From: Flavobacterium sp. WC2421 | GTDB lineage: Bacteria > Bacteroidota > Bacteroidia > Flavobacteriales > Flavobacteriaceae | Direction of reading: 5' to 3' | Assembly: GCF_040822115.1 (NCBI RefSeq) | Contig: NZ_CP162004.1 | Location: 1,674,001-1,738,000 of the forward strand | Length of the DNA: 64,000 bases | Shown: positions 52,835 through 59,882 of the stretch, piece by piece | Position numbering within the stretch: position 1 is the first letter of the stretch | How the letters are laid out: every line of letters begins with the position of its first letter | Translations under genes and position numbers: made by a program | Notes under the pieces: model-generated | Told to the model about the DNA's origin: nothing | What the model saw: the letters and a program-made list of their open reading frames with translations, nothing else | Database searches by the model: none

Positions 52835-53188
52835 TTAAGTGTATAAATAGGCCCAATATATCAAAACGAATTGAAATGGAATGCGTAGTAATAATACCCA
52901 TTTAGGAAGCCCCATTTGTGCTTTGTGATTTTGATACATGAAAAAATGAGTTGGTAAAACGGCAATTAATAATGCAATTACGCCCCAGGCTGCATAATGT
53001 GTTAAGGCAGGAATGAGTAAGGATATACCAAGAATTATCTCAGCAATCCCGCTTAAATAATTTAAAAGACTTGGATTGGGTAAATAGGGGGGGATTATTT
53101 TTTTGTACAGTTTTGGACTTCTAAAATGATTCATACCAGCAATAGTATAGATGAATGCCATAAAGAATAAGTGCCAGTTTGAATTCAT
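52835..53188 (-). CDS. DoxX family membrane protein
   Basis: 117 residues with four membrane segments. FIYTIAGMNHFRSPKLYKKIIPPYLP and the GIAEIILGISLL segment are DoxX/MauE-like. Such small proteins have been linked to quinone or oxidative processes, but most are uncharacterised. A 287-base gap lies upstream of the TIGR03643 gene and contains no credible gene. Confidence 0.8.
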   Translation of the reverse strand: MNSNWHLFFMAFIYTIAGMNHFRSPKLYKKIIPPYLPNPSLLNYLSGIAEIILGISLLIPALTHYAAWGVIALLIAVLPTHFFMYQNHKAQMGLPKWVLLLRIPFQFVLIYWAYLYT

Positions 53189-53260
53189 GATAAATCAGAA
53201 TTAGGGTATTTGTTTTGCGAATTTAAGAATTTATTTACGATATATTAATAATCTGAAATG

Positions 53261-54172
53261 TTAAAAAGAAGAATTGTTTTTTATAGGTTTAAATTTTAGG
53301 TTCATTATGACAATGGCTACAATAATTAAACAGATTCCTATCCATTGCATCAGGATTACTTTTTCATTTAAAAGGAAAAAAGCCATAAGTACTGAAACAG
53401 GAAGTTCGAGAGCCGATACAATACTTCCTAATCCAATTCCTGTAAGTGGAAACCCAGCATTCATTAAAAGTGGAGGGATTATTGTCCCAAAAAGAGATAA
53501 AACGATTCCCCATTTTAGAAATATTTCGAAGTTAAATGGAGTGGTTTGTGTTGCAATTGAAAACGAAAACACAATTATAGCACCACCAAGAAGCATATAT
53601 AAACTGCGCTGTGCTGATGAAATGCTTGTAGCTACTCGATTTGCTGTAAACATGGTTGTAGTGAATGAGGCTGCTGCCAAAACACCCCACATAATTCCAT
53701 GCCAATCTAATTGTACCTCGTTATTGATTAAATTAGTAGCTAAAACCGTTCCTGTTAATACAATAACTACCGATATGATTTTTTGAGTTGAAGGGATTTT
53801 TTTTTCCAAAATCATTTCTAGTAAAACACCCATCCACACTGTTTGCATCAATAAAACAATACCTATGGAAACGGGAATGTATTTTACGGCCAAATAATAA
53901 AAAACACTAGTCATACCTAATGAAGTGCCTGCCAGCATTAAATGAAAAATGTTTTTTTTAGAAGCTTTACGTACTTTTTCTTTGTTTTTATTTTTTTGGA
54001 ACATATTGATGAGTAGGATTCCAATAATTCCCAATATGAATTGCGAGCTCGTTACCTCGGCAGTAGTGTATCCTTCCATGTATGCCATTTTTACAAATGT
54101 GGCTAGCATGCCGTAACTCGTCGCACCGAATCCTACTAATAAAACTCCTTTTAATACTTTATTTTCAATCAT
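53261..54172 (-). CDS. EamA/DMT family transporter
   Basis: 303 residues, about ten membrane segments arranged as two EamA repeats (residues ~5-145 and ~150-295). GVLLVGFGATSYGMLATFVK and FYYLAVKYIPVSIGIVLLMQ mark the first repeat, and LELPVSVLMAFFLLNEKV the second. DMT members export metabolites or amino acids; the substrate is unknown. Its own promoter element is 22 bases upstream of the start. Confidence 0.87.
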   Translation of the reverse strand: MIENKVLKGVLLVGFGATSYGMLATFVKMAYMEGYTTAEVTSSQFILGIIGILLINMFQKNKNKEKVRKASKKNIFHLMLAGTSLGMTSVFYYLAVKYIPVSIGIVLLMQTVWMGVLLEMILEKKIPSTQKIISVVIVLTGTVLATNLINNEVQLDWHGIMWGVLAAASFTTTMFTANRVATSISSAQRSLYMLLGGAIIVFSFSIATQTTPFNFEIFLKWGIVLSLFGTIIPPLLMNAGFPLTGIGLGSIVSALELPVSVLMAFFLLNEKVILMQWIGICLIIVAIVIMNLKFKPIKNNSSF

Positions 54173-54193
54173 TTTTTTAATTTAAAAAGCGGG

Positions 54194-54201
54194 CAAAGAT
54201 A
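54194..54201 (-). promoter_or_regulatory. Candidate promoter -7 element (TATCTTTG on minus strand)
   Basis: Exact TAnnTTTG match 22 bases upstream of the EamA start codon. No TTTG at the -33 position. Confidence 0.5.
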
Positions 54202-54227
54202 GTTTTTTAGTTGAGAAGACTTTACTT

Positions 54228-54632
54228 TTATTCTTTTTTCCCTACTTCCTTTAAGTCGCTTAAATGCAAACGCAAGGCATTCACTGAAATGCTAATTTCC
54301 CAAAAAGATAATCCTAATGATATAAGTAAGCTTAATAAACTCAGCCCAAAAAGATAGAGACTGATCAATTGATTATCTAAAAACAAAAGTAGCATAGCAA
54401 AAACAGAAAGAAATAAACAACATACACCAAAAAGCTGCATGTACTTAATTAACGATAATCGCAAATTGAGGTTTTTGATTTCTAGTAATATGGTTTTATT
54501 CTCTTTTTCCTCGTAGGTCTTTTTTAAACCTCGAACAATGGTGGCTATAGTCAAGAAACGATTAGTATAGGCCAAAAGGATCAATGAAGTGGCTGAGAAT
54601 AATAAAGCGGGAGTTTCTATGTGTAAGGTCAT
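54228..54632 (-). CDS. DUF2721 family membrane protein
   Basis: 134 residues with three membrane segments (about 10-25, 68-88, 92-112). The ETPALLFSATSLILLAYTNRFLTIA start and the EIKNLNLRLSLIKYMQ middle are typical DUF2721 blocks, and the C-terminal SVNALRLHLSDL closes the domain. Function unknown. It is on the same strand as the EamA gene, 55 bases upstream of it. Confidence 0.78.
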   Translation of the reverse strand: MTLHIETPALLFSATSLILLAYTNRFLTIATIVRGLKKTYEEKENKTILLEIKNLNLRLSLIKYMQLFGVCCLFLSVFAMLLLFLDNQLISLYLFGLSLLSLLISLGLSFWEISISVNALRLHLSDLKEVGKKE

Positions 54633-54939
54633 TATTGTTTTTTATAGTTGCTTCAAAGTACGTAATTCTTTAGTTAAGTTTTTAATTTTTAATACAAAAG
54701 ACTAAAAAGTGATACTTTTAGGTTTTTAAAATTACAAGTAATACAACATCTATTTCCCTTTCAATAAACTTTCTTTTATTTTGTTTGACGGTGTTTTTTA
54801 GTGTGATAGCTTTGTTCCTCGCTATGACTTTTATAGAGGAATAGTGTTTTTTGCTCCTTTTGTTATGCAAGGTCAAGTGGCTTTGCTTAGAGGATTGTAT
54901 AGAAAATGATTGTTGGGTTTTCTATTGGTTGTTTTTGTT
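54633..54939. other. Intergenic region with a decayed partial repeat copy, no gene seen
   Basis: A 307-base gap. The only recognisable element is the partial copy of the 175-bp repeat described separately at 54751-54845. The remainder is AT-rich without signals. Confidence 0.6.
54751..54845 (+). repeat. Diverged partial copy of the 175-bp repeat
   Basis: From TATTTCCCTTTCAATA through GATAGCTTTGTTCCTCGC and CTATGACTTTTATAG to AGGAATAG, this stretch follows the order of the right-hand half of the repeat units at 56084-56969, with about a dozen changes and small gaps. The left inverted arm is missing. It lies 1.2 kb upstream of the array. Confidence 0.75.
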
Positions 54940-55362
54940 CTATTTTTGATCAAAATCTATCATCCATTCAATGCCATATTTATCTCTAAACATACCAAAG
55001 TAGGAACCCCAAGGGCTGTCTTCAATAGGCATTTCGATTTGTCCACCTGATGAAAGTCCGTTAAATAATTTATCGGCTTCTTCTTTGCTTTCTGCGCTAA
55101 TAGATATCTTGGACCTGTTTTCATTTTCATTTACGCGTCCCATACTTTCTGGAACGTCATTGGCAAATAAAAAATTCTTGCCAATAGGTAAGGAGATATG
55201 CATTATTTTATTTGCTTCTTTTTCTGAAACTGGAAATTCAGGGCTTGACATTTCTTTGAAACGGGTTATTTGTGCAAACTCTCCACCAAATACGGATTTG
55301 TAAAAATGGAATGCTTCTTCGGCATTTCCATTAAAGTTAATGTGCGGATTGATCAGTGCCAT
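54940..55362 (-). CDS. VOC family (PhnB/glyoxalase-like) protein
   Basis: 140 residues. INPHINFNGNAEEAFHFYKSVFGGEF at the start, MHISLPIGKNFLFANDVPE in the middle and SPWGSYFGMFRDKYGIEWMIDF near the end are the characteristic blocks of PhnB-like VOC proteins, with the paired beta-alpha modules. The metal-ligand pattern of true glyoxalases is not obvious, so enzymatic activity is uncertain. It lies 24 bases downstream of an SRPBCC gene on the same strand, probably co-transcribed. Confidence 0.83.
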   Translation of the reverse strand: MALINPHINFNGNAEEAFHFYKSVFGGEFAQITRFKEMSSPEFPVSEKEANKIMHISLPIGKNFLFANDVPESMGRVNENENRSKISISAESKEEADKLFNGLSSGGQIEMPIEDSPWGSYFGMFRDKYGIEWMIDFDQK

Positions 55363-55386
55363 AATTCAAATTTTTAAGTTGCTTGT

Positions 55387-55860
55387 TTATTCTTTTAATA
55401 GATTATTGAGATTGTCAAAAAACATTTTCCAACCATCCACAATTCCCGAATGGAGAACAGTATCTTTTTGTTGCTCAGTCGCAAAACTTGAATATAGTTT
55501 CAGTACCGTTTTTTCTCCTTGTGGTTCAAAAATTAGTTCAACAACAGTGGGTTCGTTCTGCTTTCTGTCATCATCCCAAGAATCTTTATATACAATTCGA
55601 TTTGGTTTGTCCAGTAAAAGGTATTGTCCTTTTGTTGGATAAATTTCTCCTTCTGGGGACTTCATGTGTATTCTGAAATAGCCGCCCACATTGGAGACCA
55701 TTTCTGCTAGAGCGACTGAAAATCCCGTTGGATAAAACCACTTTTGAAGTAGATTTATATCGGTCCACGCATTGTAAACTGTATTGCAGTTTGCGTTTAT
55801 TTCGTACTCGAGTAACAACATTGGCTCAAGGTAGTTGGCTGTTTTATAAAGTGCTGTCAT
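55387..55860 (-). CDS. SRPBCC / AHSA1-like protein
   Basis: 157 residues. The INANCNTVYNAWTDINLLQKWFYPT segment, GGYFRIHMKSPEGE and a C-terminal HSGIVDGWKMFFDNLNNLL are the conserved parts of AHSA1-type START-like proteins. They bind hydrophobic ligands or assist other proteins. The pairing with a VOC gene is common in bacteria, but the joint role is unknown. Confidence 0.82.
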   Translation of the reverse strand: MTALYKTANYLEPMLLLEYEINANCNTVYNAWTDINLLQKWFYPTGFSVALAEMVSNVGGYFRIHMKSPEGEIYPTKGQYLLLDKPNRIVYKDSWDDDRKQNEPTVVELIFEPQGEKTVLKLYSSFATEQQKDTVLHSGIVDGWKMFFDNLNNLLKE

Positions 55861-56083
55861 ATTTCTTTTTTTAGAAGTACGTTTGCGTTGCTATAACCGT
55901 TTTAGCTTTTGAAAACGACTGTATTGGCTAAACGAAAATACGAATAAAAAATAGAATTCTACTAAAATTACAATGACTCGAAAAGGTGTTTTTTTTAGTA
56001 ATTGCAAACGCTACGAGTTGTGTTCTAATTTAAGTAGGTACTTTTCTAAGACAAGCGCTAGAGAATGTGGACAAACGAGAGCT
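55861..56083. other. Intergenic stretch before the repeat array, no gene seen
   Basis: 223 bases. A short CGTTTT/AAAACG hairpin near 55899-55918 is visible. No credible coding frame or promoter was found; a frame from 55973 runs into the repeats and looks spurious. Confidence 0.5.
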
Positions 56084-56969
56084 AGTGGAATAGTACTGTT
56101 TGTAAATTTTTTGGTATTAAATCATTCGGTGTTGTTTATCGACAGTCATTGCGAAGAATGAAGCAATCTCATCCAGTATTTCCGTTTCAATATGCTTATT
56201 TATTTTGTTTGTGGATGTGTTTTAGTATGATAGCTTCGTTCCTCGCTATGACTTTTATTGTGGAATGGTATTGTTTGTAAATTTTTTGGTATTACATCAT
56301 TAGGTGTTGTTTATCGACGGTCATTGCGAAGAATGAAGCAATCTCATCCAGTATTTCCGTTTCAATATGCTTATTTATTTTGTTTGTGGATGTGTTTTAG
56401 TATGATAGCTTCGTTCCTCGCTATGACTTTTATAGTGGAATGGTATTGTTTGTAAATTTTTTTGGTATTACATCATTAGGTATTGTTTATCGACGGTCAT
56501 TGCGAAGAATGAAGCAATCTCATCCAGTATTTCCGTTTCAATATGCTTATTTATTTTGTTTGTGGATGTGTTTTAGTATGATAGCTTCGTTCCTCGCTAT
56601 GACTTTTATAGTGGAATAGTACTGTTTGTAATTTTTTTGGTATTACATCATTCGGTCTTGTTTATCGACAGTCATTGCGAAGAATGAAGCAATCTCATCC
56701 AGTATTTCCGTTTCAATATGCTTATTTATTTTGTTTGTGGATGTGTTTTAGTATGATAGCTTCGTTCCTCGCTATGACTTTTATAGTGGAATGGTATTGT
56801 TTGTAATTTTTTTTGGTATTAAATCATTCGGTCTTGTTTATCGACAGTCATTGCGAAGAATGAAGCAATCTCATCCAGTATTTCCGTTTCAATATGCTTA
56901 TTTATTTTGTTTGTGGATGTGTTTTAGTATGATAGCTTCGTTCCTCGCTATGACTTTTATAGTGGAATA
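56084..56969 (+). repeat. Tandem array of five 175/176-bp repeats with internal inverted arms
   Basis: The words GTCATTGCGAAGAATGAAGC start at 56145, 56320, 56496, 56671 and 56847, giving periods of 175, 176, 175 and 176. Each unit runs from AGTGGAATAG through a left arm (GTCATTGCGAAGAATGAAGC..) and a TTTCCGTTTCAATATGC segment to a right arm (GATAGCTTCGTTCCTCGC..). The right arm is the inverted complement of the left with about four mismatches in 24. A partial sixth start follows at 56961. Units differ by only a few bases, so the duplication is recent or maintained. Confidence 0.93.
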
Positions 56970-57226
56970 ATATGGTTTCCAACTTTTCCAACAAGTCATT
57001 GGAGCGGAATTTTATACTCGAAAAATAACCAACATATAACCCTCTTAAAAGTTGTTGATAACTTAATGATCCTTTACATAGGAACAGCTGTTAGCCGTCA
57101 AACTGTCTAAAAAACCCCTACTCCCTTATTTTAATATTTGTATTAAAAATCCTTCAAAATATTTTGATAACTCATTGGTTTTATCTATCTTTAAGTATGT
57201 TTTTATACCGCTAAAAAAGATAGCTT
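56970..57226. other. Region between repeat array and transposase, probable left end of the IS
   Basis: 257 bases. AACTGTCTAAAAAACCCC at 57100-57117 resembles the beginning of IS1182-type elements. GTTAGCCGTCA at 57090-57100 directly precedes it and recurs inverted at 59499-59509. No gene was found here. Confidence 0.4.
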
Positions 57227-58826
57227 ATGAGTAAATTCATCACTGGGACCAATAGAAACCAACTCCCGCTTTTTGCCTCATCCATCGATGATGCCATTGC
57301 ACAAGACAATCAAGTCAGGCTAATCGATCTTTTTGTCGATAGTCTTAAGTTAGCCGATTTTGGATTTGATTTCCAATTTGTCGAAAACGGAAGACCCGCC
57401 TATCATCCTTCAGATTTATTAAAACTCTTTATCTACGGTTACCTCAATCGCATGCGTTCCTCCAGAACTCTAGAGAAAGAATCCGGTCGTAACATTGAAC
57501 TGATGTGGCTCATGAAAGGATTAGCTCCAGATCATAATACTATTGCCAATTTCAGAAAAGACAATCCAAAAGCCATTGCTCGCGTTTTTCGCGCAACGGT
57601 TAAACTGGCAGCCCATTTTGAACTCATTGGCGGAAGTCTTGTGGCGGGAGACAGCACCAAACTCAGGGCCCAAAACTCCAAGAAAAACAACTTCAATCCA
57701 GGTAAAATAGAACGTCATATCGCTTACATCGATGCCCGATTGGAAGAGTACAATGCGGCTCTAGCCAAAGAAGATGGCGATGAAGGAGAGAAAGAAACCA
57801 TTGCAAAGAAGGTTAAAAAACATACTGTTCAAAAACAAAAATATATCGAATATCAAAAGACTATTGATACCACTGGCGTAACTCAAATCTCGACTTCGGA
57901 TCCTGATAGTCGTCAGATTATGACTCGTAACAACATCTCTGAAGTCGCATATACCGTACAAACCACAGTAGATGCGTTGCACAACATTCCGATTGATTTT
58001 AAGGTGACCAATGAAAACGATTCTAAAGCTATGGGAGGCATGTTACGCCGTAGCAAGACTATTTTAGGACACAACGATTTTACTGCTATTTACGACAAAG
58101 GCTATCACACTGGAAGCGAATTTGATTATGCAAACAGACTTGGAGTTGATGTCTTGGTGGCCATTCCAGGAGTGTCGGCACATGCGCCTGATCTGGCTTT
58201 TGATGTAGAACACTTTAAATACAACAAAGAAACCGACACTTATATTTGTCCAGCAAATGAAATTCTGAGCTCAAACGGAAATTGGTACAATAAGACAAAC
58301 GGAAAATCAATCACTAAAATGAAGCATTACAAAACCAATGCTTGCCTGAGTTGTAACCTTTTTACTAAATGCACCAAAAACAAAAAAGGGAGACTCATAG
58401 AACGCTCCCAATATGCCGATTTGATTTATGAAAACAAAGTGAGAATCGAGAATAATTACCAAATCTACCGCAGACGACAAGCCATTGTGGAACATCCTTA
58501 CGGAGTAATCAAACGCCAATGGGATTTCTATTATATTATGACCAAGAAAACCATTAAACATGCCTCCGCTGATGTAGGACTCATCTTCACAGCCTACAAC
58601 CTCAAGAGAATATTCAACTTAATTGACCAAAATGAATTAAAACAGTACCTAAAAACTGTGGCTTTATTTTTTGTTGTAATAAAGCCACTTTTTAAAGCTT
58701 TTTACGGTTCTTTTATAGTATTACCAATCCAATTCCTTTTTTACAAAAAGAAGCTAATTGTAATCTAAATCGTCTATATTTACTTTATAATTAATACAAA
58801 ACAACGTTGTTTGCAGGTTATTAGAC
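57101..58826 (+). mobile_element. IS1182-family insertion sequence, ends provisional
   Basis: The transposase gene is intact. A possible left end is ACTGTCTAAAAAACCCC at about 57101. The only partial right-end match I can find is GGTTATTAGAC at 58816-58826, which is not a clean inverted repeat of the left end (GGTTTTTTAGAC in reverse complement). No target duplication could be identified. The boundaries are therefore provisional. Confidence 0.4.
57227..58768 (+). CDS. IS1182-family transposase
   Basis: 513 residues. The N-terminal RPAYHPSDLLKLFIYGYLNRMRSSRTLEKE is the DUF772-like part. GGSLVAGDSTKLRAQNSK contains the first catalytic Asp, then AIYDKGYHTGSEF the second, with the third acidic residue in VEHPYGVIKRQWDFYYIMTKK. 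A Cys-rich CPANEI...NACLSCNLFTKCTK module resembles the zinc-binding segment of IS1182 transposases. The full frame with no stop suggests an active or recently active copy. Codon use is like the neighbours. Confidence 0.93.
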   Translation: MSKFITGTNRNQLPLFASSIDDAIAQDNQVRLIDLFVDSLKLADFGFDFQFVENGRPAYHPSDLLKLFIYGYLNRMRSSRTLEKESGRNIELMWLMKGLAPDHNTIANFRKDNPKAIARVFRATVKLAAHFELIGGSLVAGDSTKLRAQNSKKNNFNPGKIERHIAYIDARLEEYNAALAKEDGDEGEKETIAKKVKKHTVQKQKYIEYQKTIDTTGVTQISTSDPDSRQIMTRNNISEVAYTVQTTVDALHNIPIDFKVTNENDSKAMGGMLRRSKTILGHNDFTAIYDKGYHTGSEFDYANRLGVDVLVAIPGVSAHAPDLAFDVEHFKYNKETDTYICPANEILSSNGNWYNKTNGKSITKMKHYKTNACLSCNLFTKCTKNKKGRLIERSQYADLIYENKVRIENNYQIYRRRQAIVEHPYGVIKRQWDFYYIMTKKTIKHASADVGLIFTAYNLKRIFNLIDQNELKQYLKTVALFFVVIKPLFKAFYGSFIVLPIQFLFYKKKLIVI

Positions 58827-58841
58827 GAACTGACGTTCGTT
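58797..58841. repeat. Palindrome pair downstream of the transposase
   Basis: AAACAACGTTGTTT (58798-58811) is a perfect 14-base palindrome. ACGAAC/GTTCGT arms around TGAC at 58825-58840 form a second. They stand between the transposase and the convergent DUF4240 gene and could be transcription stops or recombination-site remnants. Function is unknown. Confidence 0.4.
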
Positions 58842-58850
58842 GTTATTCCG

Positions 58851-59447
58851 TTAAATGTTGTCAGGATATTTTTCATAAAGTTTCGGAAACATATTTTTTA
58901 AATCATCACTTTCTTCTTCCCATTCTTCTCCAGTTGTTTCAAAATTTTCTTTAAATGGATATGGCATATCTTCTCCTGTAATATCTTTAAAAACACTTGC
59001 TGGAACATATCCTAAACCTTCCCAATCAATATCTTCAATTTTTTCAGTCTTAACTTCTACTAATGTTTCAGGATTCTCAATAGTTTTGAAATAAAATTCT
59101 TTTCCTTGCCCGATTACCCATTCTCTAAAATCATTAAAACTATCATCTCCACAACCTCCGTGAATTAAATAAATTGCTCCCCAAAGTTCCCAAGAATATG
59201 CTTTTCCCCTAAAATATCTAAATCTATTTCCGAATAAAATAATTTCATCAGGCATCAATTTTCGTAGTTCTTTTTCTAATTCTAATTGTTGTTTTTGATA
59301 ATCATTATTTGCTTTTAGTTTTGAATTCAAAATAATTCCCCAAAACTTATCTTCTTCCATTAATTCTTCAGAAACTTTAAAGTCTTTAATTTTAGAAGTT
59401 TGATTTTCGCTTTTATTTTTTCCAAATAATTTACTAAATAAGCTCAT
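58851..59447 (-). CDS. DUF4240 domain protein
   Basis: 198 residues, acidic. EEDKFWGIILNSK near residue 32, YLIHGGCGDDSFNDFREWVIGQGKEFY near 95-121 and NPETLVEV match the DUF4240 consensus, in which FW, GG(C)xDDSF and DFRxWLIxxG are conserved. Such proteins occur as single accessory genes and in toxin/immunity settings; here no toxin gene is visible. It is convergent with the transposase. The N-terminus (MSLFSKLFGKNK) is basic. Confidence 0.78.
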   Translation of the reverse strand: MSLFSKLFGKNKSENQTSKIKDFKVSEELMEEDKFWGIILNSKLKANNDYQKQQLELEKELRKLMPDEIILFGNRFRYFRGKAYSWELWGAIYLIHGGCGDDSFNDFREWVIGQGKEFYFKTIENPETLVEVKTEKIEDIDWEGLGYVPASVFKDITGEDMPYPFKENFETTGEEWEEESDDLKNMFPKLYEKYPDNI

Positions 59448-59520
59448 CTTTTATATTTTGTAGTTTTCGATTTTCGTTTTTTTTTTTTTCACGCACAATG
59501 ACGGCTAACTAATATATAGG

Positions 59521-59578
59521 CGAAACAAACCTTCGTATATACACCCAAATTCGGGTAGATTGGCGAAGGTTTGTTTCG
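59521..59578. repeat. 15-bp perfect inverted repeat (hairpin)
   Basis: CGAAACAAACCTTCG (59521-59535) and CGAAGGTTTGTTTCG (59564-59578) are exact reverse complements. The 28-base loop contains a nested ACCC...GGGT stem. It lies upstream of the DUF4240 gene and close to the inverted GTTAGCCGTCA word. No long T run follows, so it is not an ordinary terminator. Confidence 0.75.
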
Positions 59579-59712
59579 TATTTTACTCTTTCAAATATAT
59601 TACTTTATTTCTTGTAAATGATTGTGAGATCTTTTTAAGGGTTAAAGCCTTCCCATTTTCATAAAGGCGTGGTATTTTACTTACCATTCATTATTATGAA
59701 AAACTAAACGGT

Positions 59713-59797
59713 CTCCATAGCCCTGATGGCAATGAAAATCCCGCGCCTTTTTTGGTGCGGATTGTAATGAACAGCAGAACGAGGGCTTGTTATGGAA
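59713..59797 (+). ncRNA. Candidate structured RNA resembling the flavobacterial Flavo-1 motif
   Basis: CCATAGCCCT (59715-59724) pairs with AGGGC and TATGG (59782-59795, with a small bulge). Inside, CCGCGCC (59741-59747) pairs with GGTGCGG (59754-59760) around a TTTTTT loop. The word AGCCCTGAT followed by a hairpin and an AACAGCAG segment recalls the Flavo-1 consensus as I remember it. The element is richer in G and C than its surroundings. A covariance-model search would settle the name. Confidence 0.5.
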
Positions 59798-59814
59798 ATC
59801 AGTCGTTTTGCTCC

Positions 59815-59846
59815 AAAAAAAAACCTGCCAGTTTTCACTAGCAGGT
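59815..59846 (-). terminator. Rho-independent terminator of htpG
   Basis: ACCTGC (59823-59828) and GCAGGT (59841-59846) with a 12-base loop. On the minus strand a run of nine T follows. It lies about 40 bases past the htpG stop. Confidence 0.75.
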
Positions 59847-59882
59847 CTTGATTTCCCCTTATTTGGAATGGTTAGTTGGGAA

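Larger units (their letters stand above)
59448..59882. other. Accessory intergenic region with three structured elements, no gene seen
   Basis: 435 bases containing a TGACGGCTAAC word at 59499-59509, a 15-bp hairpin at 59521-59578, a two-tier hairpin element at 59713-59797 and the htpG terminator near 59815-59846. No coding frame is credible. The elements are described separately. Confidence 0.7.

Noticed and set aside
53274..53786. 170-residue antisense frame within the EamA transporter gene
   Set aside because: It is a mirror of a well-supported membrane protein gene and has no family-like features.
55973..56455. Open frames of about 60 residues starting in and before the repeat array
   Set aside because: They recur with the repeat period, have no ribosome-binding or promoter context and show low-complexity translations, so they are chance frames in the repeats.
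56084..56969. CRISPR array
   Set aside because: The whole 175-base unit is conserved; there are no variable spacers between short repeats and no cas genes.
57090..59578. Integron-type attC sites around the IS and DUF4240 gene
   Set aside because: Core sequences do not fit the RYYYAAC/GTTRRRY pattern, and no integrase gene is present.
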